64,000 nt of DNA, from NCBI RefSeq assembly GCF_000336675.1, contig NZ_AOMB01000023.1, forward strand, positions 1-64,000, in the 5' to 3' direction. Position 1 is the stretch's first letter. Every line of letters starts with the position of its first letter. A program made the translations under genes and the position numbers. Source of the stretch: Halococcus hamelinensis 100A6. Lineage in GTDB: Archaea; Halobacteriota; Halobacteria; Halobacteriales; Halococcaceae. This document shows, one piece after another, positions 1 through 6,355 of this stretch. The notes beneath the pieces were generated by a model that was given only the letters and a program-made list of their open reading frames with translations, did not search any database and was not told where the DNA came from.

Positions 1-249
1 GGGAGCCGCGACTGGCGGGGCGAGCACGACCGCGACGGTCGCGAGATGGGTGTGACCGTCGAATCCGTCGTCGACGAACTCGCGGCGGCGGCGAACCTCG
101 TCGCGGGCGAGGGCGCGGGCGGGACGCCGGTCGCGGTGGTTCGCGACCTCTCGCTCGACGAGGTCGGCACGAGCGACAACCTCTTTCGCGACGTCGAGGG
201 CGACTTCATCAGGCAGTCCCTCCGGGAGTGGTCGTATGCGGGGGATTGA
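1..249 (+). CDS. cofE: Coenzyme F420-0:L-glutamate ligase, C-terminal part (partial)
   Basis: The frame is open from base 1, so the gene starts upstream of the window. CofE adds glutamate residues to F420-0 using GTP, the last steps of coenzyme F420 synthesis in the cytoplasm. The visible 82 residues include DWRGEHDRDGREM near the edge, then VDELAAAANLVAGEGAGG and a tail ending LREWSYAGD. This matches the C-terminal half of the CofE fold as I remember haloarchaeal members. The stop codon overlaps the start of the next gene by 14 bp, and that gene encodes an F420-dependent enzyme, which supports the call. Only the C-terminus is visible, so the catalytic N-terminal region cannot be checked. Confidence 0.85.
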   Translation, partial: GSRDWRGEHDRDGREMGVTVESVVDELAAAANLVAGEGAGGTPVAVVRDLSLDEVGTSDNLFRDVEGDFIRQSLREWSYAGD

Positions 250-1213
250 ACTCACGCCCGAACACCCCACGGAACGCCTCGTCGACCTCGGCGAACTCGC
301 CGCCGAGGCGGGCTTCGATACGGTCTTCGCGAGCCACCACTACAACAACCGCGACCCGTTCGCCGCCCTCACCCTGCTCGCCGACCGCACGGACGGAATT
401 CGGCTGGGACCGGGCATCACGAACCCCTACGAGACCCACCCCGTGACGCTCGCCTCGCGGGTCGCGACCCTCGACGAACTCGCCGACGGGCGGGGCGTGT
501 TCGGGGTGGGTCCGGGCGACCCCTCGACCCTCAAAAACCTGGGCCTCGGCGAGCAGCGCGGGCTCCGGTCGGTGCTCGAATCCTTCGAAGTCGCCCGCGA
601 ACTCTGGGACGGCGACCGCGTCGACCACGAGGGGTCGTTCACCGCACACGAGGCGGGGCTGAACTACGAGGCGAATCGGATCCCGGTCTACGTCGGGGCC
701 GAAGGGCCGGAGATGTGCCGGATGGCCGCGAAACACGCCGACGGGCTGCTCTTCAACGGATCGCATCCCGACGACCTCGAGTGGGCGCGCGAGCGCGTCG
801 AGGAAGGGTTGGATGAGCGCGTCGTCGGGAGCGAGTTCGACCTCGCGGCCTACGCCAGCGTGAGCATCGCCGAGGACGAGGCGGCAGCGCGCGAGGCCGC
901 CCGCCCGCCGGTGGCGTTCATCGCCGCCGGCGCACCGGAACCGGTCCTCGACCGCCACGGGATCGACGCCGACCGCGCCGCCGCTATCGGGGAGTCGATC
1001 TCGGCAGGGGACTTCTCGGCCGCGTTCGACCGGGTGAGCGAGGCGATGGTCGAGGCGTTCTGTATCGCCGGGGAGCCGGCGACGGTCGAGTCACGAGTTC
1101 GAGAGGTGATGGACCACGCCGACAGCCTCGTCGTGAGTTCGCCGCTGGGTCCCGACCTCGACGCGGCGGTCCGGCTTACCGGCGCTGTGTGTGATCGGTG
1201 TTCGGTGACGTGA
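236..1213 (+). CDS. mer: F420-dependent luciferase-like reductase (Mer-type methylenetetrahydromethanopterin reductase)
   Basis: A 325-residue protein of the bacterial luciferase-like (TIM-barrel) superfamily. Mer-type enzymes use reduced F420 to reduce 5,10-methylene-tetrahydropterin; haloarchaeal homologues probably act in folate-type C1 metabolism. Supporting features are the N-terminal strand GIELTPEH, ASHHYNNRDP around residue 35, LGPGITNPYETHPV around residue 58, the LDELADGRGVFGVGPGD motif and IPVYVGAEGPEM. The length fits Mer (about 320-330 aa). The ATG overlaps the cofE stop by 14 bp, so the two genes are translationally coupled and are probably made together. Substrate specificity is inferred; other F420-dependent luciferase-family reductases share the fold. 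Confidence 0.8.
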   Translation: MRGIELTPEHPTERLVDLGELAAEAGFDTVFASHHYNNRDPFAALTLLADRTDGIRLGPGITNPYETHPVTLASRVATLDELADGRGVFGVGPGDPSTLKNLGLGEQRGLRSVLESFEVARELWDGDRVDHEGSFTAHEAGLNYEANRIPVYVGAEGPEMCRMAAKHADGLLFNGSHPDDLEWARERVEEGLDERVVGSEFDLAAYASVSIAEDEAAAREAARPPVAFIAAGAPEPVLDRHGIDADRAAAIGESISAGDFSAAFDRVSEAMVEAFCIAGEPATVESRVREVMDHADSLVVSSPLGPDLDAAVRLTGAVCDRCSVT

Positions 1214-1388
1214 GGCCGGCGGTGAGCCCGCCGATCGTGAGGTAGCCGAACAGCCCGAAGGAGACTGCGAACAGCACGACCCCGGTGAGGATCGGGATGA
1301 TCGAGAGCGGGCTGGCGAGCGCGGCCTCGACCATGAGCTGGACGAGGTCGACGACGTTGCCGAGGAGGACGACGACGATGTTTGCCAT
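1176..1388 (-). CDS. Small two-helix membrane protein, unknown function
   Basis: A 70-residue protein starting MANIVVVLLGNVVDLVQ. It has one hydrophobic helix at about residues 3-20 and a second, longer one at about 26-55 (PLSIIPILTGVVLFAVSFGLF), with a short polar tail. I chose the internal ATG at 1388 because the upstream extension is Arg/Gly-rich and reads as noise. The last 38 bp overlap the 3' end of the mer-like gene on the opposite strand. Small two-span proteins of this kind are common in haloarchaea and have no assigned role; I do not recognise a function. Confidence 0.65.
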   Translation of the reverse strand: MANIVVVLLGNVVDLVQLMVEAALASPLSIIPILTGVVLFAVSFGLFGYLTIGGLTAGLTSPNTDHTQRR

Positions 1389-1432
1389 ACCTCGGGTAGG
1401 CAAGCGGGCTACTTGTGTTTGTTCGTCCGGGA

Positions 1433-1822
1433 TCACTCCTTCCAGATCAGGCCCTCGAACGCCGCCCGCATCACGACCTCGCGTCCCCGATGACAGACCA
1501 CCGAACACGCGACGTCGTGGCGGTCGTCGCGCCCCTCCACGGCGTCGACGGTGACCTCGCAGGTGATCGACTCGCCGGTGCGAACGGGTGCGAGGAACTC
1601 GAACTCCATCGACCGCGCGAGCACGCCGAGGTCGCCGCCGATCTTGGTGGGAAGCGTCGCGGTGAGGAGCCCCTGCACCACGAGCCGACCCTCCTCGTCG
1701 GGTTCGGTGTGGATCGTCTGCTGGTCGCCCGAGACCTCGCCGAAGCGCTCGACGTCCTCACGGGTGAAGGTACGCTCGAAGGTGTGGACGTCGCCCACCT
1801 CGGGGTTCGGTGTGCTCGGCAT
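1433..1822 (-). CDS. MaoC-like hot-dog dehydratase / (R)-enoyl-CoA hydratase
   Basis: A 129-residue single hot-dog domain protein. The family hydrates trans-2-enoyl-CoA to (R)-3-hydroxyacyl-CoA, as PhaJ and MaoC do, in fatty-acid or polyhydroxyalkanoate metabolism. The hydratase motif reads FGEVSGDQQTIHTEPDEEGR, where the Asp and His are the usual catalytic pair, followed by VVQGLLTATLPTKIGGDLG in place of the usual GMLTAS...... segment. The length fits one domain. It lies upstream of, and on the same strand as, the 70-aa membrane protein gene and downstream of the ABC exporter pair. A PHA link is possible because carboxylase genes for propionyl-CoA lie 30 kb away, but nothing here proves it. 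Confidence 0.85.
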   Translation of the reverse strand: MPSTPNPEVGDVHTFERTFTREDVERFGEVSGDQQTIHTEPDEEGRLVVQGLLTATLPTKIGGDLGVLARSMEFEFLAPVRTGESITCEVTVDAVEGRDDRHDVACSVVCHRGREVVMRAAFEGLIWKE

Positions 1823-1861
1823 GGGGCTTCTATACGGACGGTCCGGAATATACTGTCGGCG

Positions 1862-2638
1862 CTACTCCCATCGGAAGAGCCGCGCCGACAGCCCGCCGCC
1901 GACGACCAGCACGCCGAGGAGCACCGCCACCGACTCCACCGGCCAGCCCCGACCGAACCAGAGCGCCTGCATCACCCGCACGACGTGGGTCATCGGGAAC
2001 ACCTCGGCGACGGCGTGGAGCCAGTCGGGGAGCGCCGAGAGCGGCATCACCGCACCCGAGAGGAACAGCATCGGCATGTAGAGTACCTGTCCGACCACGC
2101 TGGCGACCCGTGGGGTGGGCGAGAGGCTGGCGACCAGATAGCCGAAGGCGATGAACGAGAGCGCGCTCAAGGAGAAGCCCGCGAACACGGCCACCCAGCT
2201 GCCCGAAAACCGGACGTCGTAGACCACCAGCCCGCCGACCACCAACAGGAGCACCCCGAGCAGCGCGACCACGAAGTAGGTCGTGACCTCGGTGGCGACC
2301 CACCGCCACGCGGGCATCGGACTGGCCTTGAACCGCCGCAGTACGCCCTGTTCTCGGTCGCTGGCGGTCGAGACGGGGATCGTGGTGAGCGCGATCGAGC
2401 CGAGCACGAGTCCCACGAGCGCGGGCACGAGTTGGTCGATCCCGTAAGCGTAAGCGTCGGCTGCACCTCGACCGCCCCCCGCCCCACCTGCCGCACCGCC
2501 CGCTCCGGCGTCGAAGACGGTTCCGATGAGCAGGAGGAACAACAGGGGGAAGGCGAGCGTGAAGAACAACGTCATCGGTTCGCGCGCGAGGCGTTTGGCG
2601 TGGGCCTCGACGAGCTTTCGATAGCTCCGAGCGTTCAT
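1862..2638 (-). CDS. ABC-2 type transporter permease
   Basis: A 258-residue multispanning protein with about six hydrophobic segments. It starts with a cytoplasmic helix (MNARSYRKLVEAHAKRLARE) and a first span LFFTLAFPLLFLLLIG, then a Gly/Ala-rich extracellular loop (GAGGAAGGAGGGRGAA). The ABC-2 signature region is visible as ERRFKAS-like text (REQGVLRRFKASPMPAW). It ends LSARLFRWE. ABC-2 permeases work as homodimers exporting drugs, lipids or polysaccharides. The ATG overlaps the stop of the upstream ATPase gene by 4 bp, so the pair forms one transporter. The substrate is unknown. Confidence 0.9.
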   Translation of the reverse strand: MNARSYRKLVEAHAKRLAREPMTLFFTLAFPLLFLLLIGTVFDAGAGGAAGGAGGGRGAADAYAYGIDQLVPALVGLVLGSIALTTIPVSTASDREQGVLRRFKASPMPAWRWVATEVTTYFVVALLGVLLLVVGGLVVYDVRFSGSWVAVFAGFSLSALSFIAFGYLVASLSPTPRVASVVGQVLYMPMLFLSGAVMPLSALPDWLHAVAEVFPMTHVVRVMQALWFGRGWPVESVAVLLGVLVVGGGLSARLFRWE

Positions 2639-3582
2639 CTCCCGTGCGCCTCCTCCGTCCGGCCCGTGCGCTCCATGAACACGTCGGCGAGGTCCGGTTG
2701 GAGCGTCCGGAGGTTTCGTAACGGTGTCGCCTGCCCTTCGAGTTCGAGCACCACCGACGAGACGAGGTCGTCGGCGGCCCCGAACGCCCGGACCACGCCA
2801 TCGGCGCGCTCGACCCGTTCGACCGCTTCGAGGCCACGAACCCCGTCGAGGTCGAGGTCGGGATGGTCGTCGAACACCACGCCACGACCCGCATCGAGGT
2901 CCGCGAGCAGGTCTCGCGGGGTGTCGAGCGCGACGAGGTCGCCGTCGTCGAGGATCGCCACCCGGTCACAGAGGGTTTCGGCTTCGGCCATGTAGTGGGT
3001 GACCAGTACGACGGTCGTCCCCTCCTCACGGATGCGCTCGACAAGCCTCCACGCCGCCTCGCGGGCTTCGGGGTCGAGTCCGGTGGTGAGTTCGTCGACG
3101 AAGACCACCTCGGGGTCGTTGAGGAGCGCGAGCGCGATGAACAGCCGCTGTTGCTGCCCGCCCGAGAGCGCCTCGAATCGGCTGTGGCGTTCGTCGTCGA
3201 TCCCCCACATTTCGAGCAGCGGTTCGTAGGCCACCGTCTCGTCGTAGAACGTCGAAAACAGGTCGAGGAGTTCGAGCACCGTGAGCCGGGCGGGGAGTTC
3301 GGCGGCCTGAAGCTGCATGCCGATCCGCTGGGCGAGCGCGGTGCGCTCCCGACGGGGGTCGAGTCCCAGCACGCGTACCTCGCCCTCGAACGGACCGAGC
3401 CCCATCACCGATTCGACGGTCGTGGTCTTGCCCGACCCGTTCGGCCCGACGACGCCGAAGATCTCGCCCTCCCGGACCGCGAAGCTCACGTCGTCGACCG
3501 CGAGCACATCGCCGTAGTGCTTGGTGAGGCCCTCGACGGTGATCACCGGGTTCGATTCGTCTTGGGTCGAGGGTTCCGACAT
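2635..3582 (-). CDS. ABC transporter ATP-binding protein (ABC-2 exporter partner)
   Basis: A 315-residue nucleotide-binding subunit of the DrrA/CcmA type. It has the Walker A GPNGSGKTTT (about residue 49), Q-loop MQLQAAEL, signature LSGGQQQRL (about residue 140), Walker B VVFVDELTTGLDPEA and the switch His in VLVTHYMAEAE. The Walker B Asp is followed by Glu, so the ATPase should be active. The roughly 90-residue C-terminal extension after the ATPase core is normal for this group. It is the first gene of a two-gene operon with the permease (4-bp overlap). The divergent region to the enoyl-CoA hydratase (3583-3796) probably holds both promoters. Confidence 0.93.
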   Translation of the reverse strand: MSEPSTQDESNPVITVEGLTKHYGDVLAVDDVSFAVREGEIFGVVGPNGSGKTTTVESVMGLGPFEGEVRVLGLDPRRERTALAQRIGMQLQAAELPARLTVLELLDLFSTFYDETVAYEPLLEMWGIDDERHSRFEALSGGQQQRLFIALALLNDPEVVFVDELTTGLDPEAREAAWRLVERIREEGTTVVLVTHYMAEAETLCDRVAILDDGDLVALDTPRDLLADLDAGRGVVFDDHPDLDLDGVRGLEAVERVERADGVVRAFGAADDLVSSVVLELEGQATPLRNLRTLQPDLADVFMERTGRTEEAHGR

Positions 3583-3796
3583 CGAGCCTTCTGTGCGGCT
3601 CGTCGCAGCCGGCTCACTTCAAAGGTCGACATCCATCGATATCGCCGGGTGCCTCCGCACTGATTTCCGTCCGATAGTACCCCTTCCGTTCGTTTGCCGC
3701 TGGATGGTGTCCCTCTCCTGTTGGGGCGATGACCGGAGATTCGCGCGGGCCGGGTTGGACCGAGCCGTTATGCCGCCGCCCACCGTTTCCGGGGAT

Positions 3797-4564
3797 ATGT
3801 CCTGGGAGACCATCGGCCTCGAATGGGACGGCGACGTGGCGACCATCACCGTCGACCGACCGGACCGGCTGAACGCGATGAACGTCGAGACCCTCGAAGC
3901 CCTGGAGGAAGCGCTCTCGGAGGCCCGCGACGCCCGCGCGCTGGTGCTCACCGGCGCTGGTGAGAAGGCGTTCGTCGCTGGTGCGGACATCGGCTACATG
4001 GCGGACCTCTCGGTGCCAGAAGCCCAAGCCTACGCGGAGCTCGGCCATCGGGTCACCGACGCCATCGAGACGTTCCCCGCACCCGTGATCGCCGCCATCA
4101 ACGGTTACGCCTTCGGCGGGGGTTGCGAACTCGCGCTCGCCGCCGACCTCCGGGTGGCGAGCGAGCGCGCGATGCTCGGCCAGACCGAGATCGATCTCGG
4201 GATCGTCCCTGGATGGGGCGGCACACAACGCCTCTCGCGGCTCGTGGGCGACGAACTCGCCCGTCGGCTGGTCTTCTTCGGCGAGCGCCTCGACGCTCAG
4301 GACGCCCACCGGTTCGGCCTCGTCGGCGAGCTCGTCGCCCACGACGAACTCGATTCTCACGTCGCCGAGATGGCCGCGGAGCTCGCCGCCAAACCCAAGT
4401 ACGCCCTCCAGGCCGCGAAGGAGTCGCTGAACCAGGTCCACGAATCCGACCAGTCGGACGGCCTGACCTACGAGCGCCGCCTCTGGAGCGGCCTCTTCGG
4501 GACCGCCGACCAGCACGAAGGGATGACGGCCTTTGTGGAAGACCGCGAACCCGACTTCGAGTGA
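3797..4564 (+). CDS. Enoyl-CoA hydratase (crotonase)
   Basis: A 255-residue crotonase-fold enzyme that hydrates 2-enoyl-CoA to 3-hydroxyacyl-CoA in beta-oxidation. The oxyanion-hole region reads VAGADIGYM. Both catalytic glutamates are present: one in FGGGCELALAADLR, the other in GQTEIDLGIVPGWGGTQRL. The length is normal for the family. I took the ATG at 3797 because MSWETIGLEWDGDVATITVDR is the usual N-terminus and the longer frame upstream is arginine-rich noise; a TATA-like ccgttatgcc lies about 30 nt upstream. The last 42 bp of the gene are repeated 214 bp downstream (see the repeat entry). Confidence 0.93.
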   Translation: MSWETIGLEWDGDVATITVDRPDRLNAMNVETLEALEEALSEARDARALVLTGAGEKAFVAGADIGYMADLSVPEAQAYAELGHRVTDAIETFPAPVIAAINGYAFGGGCELALAADLRVASERAMLGQTEIDLGIVPGWGGTQRLSRLVGDELARRLVFFGERLDAQDAHRFGLVGELVAHDELDSHVAEMAAELAAKPKYALQAAKESLNQVHESDQSDGLTYERRLWSGLFGTADQHEGMTAFVEDREPDFE

Positions 4565-4778
4565 GTGCTCACAAAGCGCTCCCCCTCACAGTCGGCGGGC
4601 CACGGTTGCGGTCGAGCCACGTACCCACCGCGAACGACTGGAGGGAGTGAGCGGCAGTTTTTAGCGTAGATTTTTGCGAGGCGAGGTGCGCGAGCGAAGC
4701 GAGCGCATCCCGCCGAAGTAAAAAGGTACGAGCGGCATGACGGCCTTTGTGGAAGACCGCGAGCCCGACTTCGAGTGA
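4523..4778 (+). repeat. 42-bp direct repeat of the enoyl-CoA hydratase 3' end flanking a 172-bp insert
   Basis: Bases 4523-4564, the final 14 codons including the TGA, recur at 4737-4778 with one synonymous difference (gaa/gag). Between them, 4565-4736 carries an intergenic insert. It holds a GGTTGCGGTCG motif, a T-rich tract (agtttttagcg, gatttttgcg) and the inverted repeat gcgagcgaagcgagcgc. The second copy is out of any gene context: it begins with ATG and could encode only 13 residues. The arrangement looks like an insertion that reconstituted or duplicated the gene end, or a tandem duplication later invaded by a repeat. Confidence 0.9.
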
Positions 4779-4840
4779 CTAGCGATACTCGCCCATACGG
4801 CTCGGGCAGCGGCGTCGAGTGGTTGATACGGACCGCAGCA

Positions 4841-5263
4841 CTACTCGGGGAGGTCCGCCACTGAAAGGGACTCGACGTCCTCGCCCGCCGCCGCTTCGCG
4901 TACGGCGGTATCCTCCGTCACGAGCGTCAGGTCGTGGAGAGAAGCGACGGCGATGTAACTCGCGTCGTAGAACGTGCAACCTGTTTGCCGAGCGGTTTGT
5001 ATCACCGAGAGCAGCGTCGCCCCGGTTGCCTTCTCGACCGATACGTCGCGCTCGATCCGTCCGAGAATGCTGATAGCGTTTTCGAGTTCGGTCGCCGTCA
5101 GTTCATCCCTGGCGAACGCGATCTTCCAGAGCGCGTTCGAGGATTCGTAGATCGTCAGATCCAGGATGTGCTGGTCGAACACGGCCTCGACACCGACAGT
5201 CACGCCACCAGCCCCGATGAGAATATCCACTAGCGAGCTCGCATCGAAGAGCTTCCTCGCCAC
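4841..5263 (-). CDS. vapC: PIN-domain ribonuclease toxin (VapC family)
   Basis: A 140-residue PIN-domain protein, the RNase toxin of a type II toxin-antitoxin pair. The acidic active-site residues are visible: Asp7 in KLFDASSLVD, Glu40 in TIYESSNALWK, Asp in CTFYDASYIAVA and Asp in LVTEDTAVREA. I chose the GTG at 5263, which lies one base after the antitoxin stop and gives the usual short N-terminus (MARKLFD); an ATG at 5287 would add eight residues overlapping the antitoxin. The order antitoxin-toxin and the near-zero spacing are typical of vapBC. The RNA target cannot be predicted. Confidence 0.88.
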   Translation of the reverse strand: MARKLFDASSLVDILIGAGGVTVGVEAVFDQHILDLTIYESSNALWKIAFARDELTATELENAISILGRIERDVSVEKATGATLLSVIQTARQTGCTFYDASYIAVASLHDLTLVTEDTAVREAAAGEDVESLSVADLPE

Positions 5264-5264
5264 G

Positions 5265-5492
5265 TCAGTTGTCCCGCCGCGTCTCACGGACCGCCTCGGT
5301 CACCGTCTCGGAATCGACCTGCCCGCCGACGCTCTCGCGGAGCGTCGCGGCGTCGCGCTGGAGGGCTTCGCGCCGCTGCTCGGTGAGCGCGTCCTCGATC
5401 GCCTCACGGATCACCTCGCTCACGTTGATGTCCTCACGGTCGATCGCGGCTTTCATCTCGTCCGGGATCTTCGCCGAAACGGTCTTCGTCAT
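5265..5492 (-). CDS. vapB: Ribbon-helix-helix type antitoxin (VapB family)
   Basis: A 75-residue protein starting MTKTVSAKIPDEMKAAI. This is a short beta strand followed by helices, the standard ribbon-helix-helix DNA-binding fold, with INVSEVIREAIEDAL as the second helix. The charged C-terminal half (QRREALQRDAATLRESVGG) should wrap the toxin. It lies directly upstream of the PIN toxin gene with one base between stop and start. A perfect inverted repeat overlaps its own start codon, and an AT-rich TATA candidate (ttacttaac on the + strand, 5517-5525) lies about 25-33 nt upstream. This supports a leaderless, self-repressed operon. Confidence 0.88.
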   Translation of the reverse strand: MTKTVSAKIPDEMKAAIDREDINVSEVIREAIEDALTEQRREALQRDAATLRESVGGQVDSETVTEAVRETRRDN

Positions 5493-5507
5493 ACTACAAA
5501 GTAGTAC
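5491..5507 (-). promoter_or_regulatory. Candidate vapBC operator (perfect 6-3-6 inverted repeat over the start codon)
   Basis: TACTACAAAGTAGTA at 5492-5506 is a perfect inverted repeat with a 3-nt centre. It overlaps the first base of the vapB start codon and the expected transcription start of a leaderless mRNA. Ribbon-helix-helix antitoxins bind such palindromes with their cognate toxins, so it is a strong autoregulatory operator candidate. This is inference from position and symmetry. Confidence 0.6.
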
Positions 5508-5598
5508 GATAGCGTCTTACTTAACTGTTGTATCCTCTAAGGTTCGTTCCCTCTTTCGTGGCCTTCGGGACGCGGCGGCTCGCTACGGAGGGCCATCC

Positions 5599-5650
5599 GC
5601 GAGCACCGGGCGGTTGCGGTCGGGCCGCACGACCCACTGTGAACGACCGA
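5599..5650 (+). repeat. Short GC-rich intergenic repeat related to the insert at 4.6 kb
   Basis: GCGGTTGCGGTCGGGCC, then an ACCCACTGTGAACGAC block, lies in the gap between vapB and tfs. It resembles ACGGTTGCGGTCGAGCC followed by ACCCACCGCGAACGAC at 4600-4640. A related cggttgcggtgcggcc is found on the minus strand near 6330-6352. These look like diverged copies of one haloarchaeal intergenic repeat. No reading frame is conserved between copies. Confidence 0.5.
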
Positions 5651-5748
5651 CGAGTGTGAGCACCCTTCGATCGAAGAAACGAGTACGAACAGCTCCCACC
5701 GCGCTCGGGAACCCGGGGCTTAAATCCGGCCAGCTTCATACCGCGGGC

Positions 5749-6069
5749 ATGGAATTCTGCGACGAGTGCGGCTCGATGATGAAGACCGAGGGCGACGAGT
5801 GGGTCTGTGGGAGCTGTGGGTTCGCCAAACCGCGTAACGCCGAAACCGAGGCCGCGATGACGACGACCCAGGGCCAGGAGGAAACCGAGGTCATCGACGT
5901 CAGCGACGTGGACGACCGGGGACTTCCCACCACCGAGGTCCACTGCGATGAGTGTGGCAACGACGAGGCCTACTGGTACATGCAACAGATCCGCTCGGCC
6001 GACGAGTCCGAAACCCGGTTCTTCGTCTGTACCAACTGCGAGCACCGCTGGCGCGAGGACGATCACTAA
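5749..6069 (+). CDS. tfs: Transcription elongation factor TFS (archaeal TFIIS-like)
   Basis: A 106-residue protein with two zinc ribbons. TFS enters the RNA polymerase secondary channel and triggers cleavage of backtracked RNA. The N-terminal ribbon has FCDECG and VCGSCGF. The C-terminal ribbon has VHCDECGNDEAYWYMQQIRS, then ADE, with VCTNCEHRW at the end. The acidic pair in RSADE is the cleavage-stimulating hairpin tip and is intact. The length is the family norm (about 105 aa). The start at 5749 gives the standard MEFCDECG N-terminus; the longer open frame upstream is not coding. The final 14 bp recur 130 bp downstream. Confidence 0.95.
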   Translation: MEFCDECGSMMKTEGDEWVCGSCGFAKPRNAETEAAMTTTQGQEETEVIDVSDVDDRGLPTTEVHCDECGNDEAYWYMQQIRSADESETRFFVCTNCEHRWREDDH

Positions 6070-6355
6070 CAACCACCTTTTGCTGCGGTCGCTCGCGTTG
6101 CTCGCTCCCTGGCAAAATGTGGATCAAAAGCCTCCTCCTTCCCGCTGGTCAGTCGTCGGCCCGCTCGCTCCCGCTGGTCGCTCGCGGGACGATCACTAAC
6201 GGCTCCGCACAGCACCACCACCGCGACCGCACAGCACCGCCGAAGCCCTCGGCGCTCACTTCGTTCGCGCCTCGCCCTTCATCCACCAGGAATCTCCACC
6301 GCAAACCGCACCCGCACGCGGCCGCCGGCCGCACCGCAACCGCCCGCCGGGCGGC
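6057..6355. repeat. Intergenic repeat-rich stretch with a copy of the tfs 3' end
   Basis: No gene is visible in 6070-6355. GGACGATCACTAAC at 6057-6070 (the last codons and stop of tfs) recurs exactly at 6187-6200. Between the copies are ctcgc/gctcgc-rich segments (gcggtcgctcgcgttgctcgctccc, split by aaaatgtggatcaaaag). Beyond the second copy, 6201-6355 carries repeated cagcaccaccaccgcgaccg/cagcaccgccg and, on the minus strand, cggttgcggtgcggcc and gcgcgaacgaagtgagcgcc. These resemble the insert after the enoyl-CoA hydratase at 4.6 kb in the opposite orientation. Confidence 0.6.

Noticed and set aside
209-958. 249-residue minus-strand open frame over the mer-like gene
   Set aside because: It is a shadow of the F420-dependent reductase gene. 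High GC gives long antisense frames, and its translation has no recognisable motif.
1415-2995. 526-residue plus-strand frame over the MaoC, permease and ATPase genes
   Set aside because: It is antisense to three recognised genes and rich in Arg/His/Glu without any domain pattern.
3521-3796. N-terminal extension of the enoyl-CoA hydratase frame
   Set aside because: It is not protein-like and would place non-conserved residues before the standard start; ATG 3797 with an upstream TATA was preferred.
4737-4778. A 13-residue mini-ORF in the second copy of the hydratase 3' end
   Set aside because: It is a duplicated gene end and too short to be an independent gene.
5521-6072. 183-residue minus-strand frame over tfs
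   Set aside because: It is antisense to the well-supported zinc-ribbon gene.
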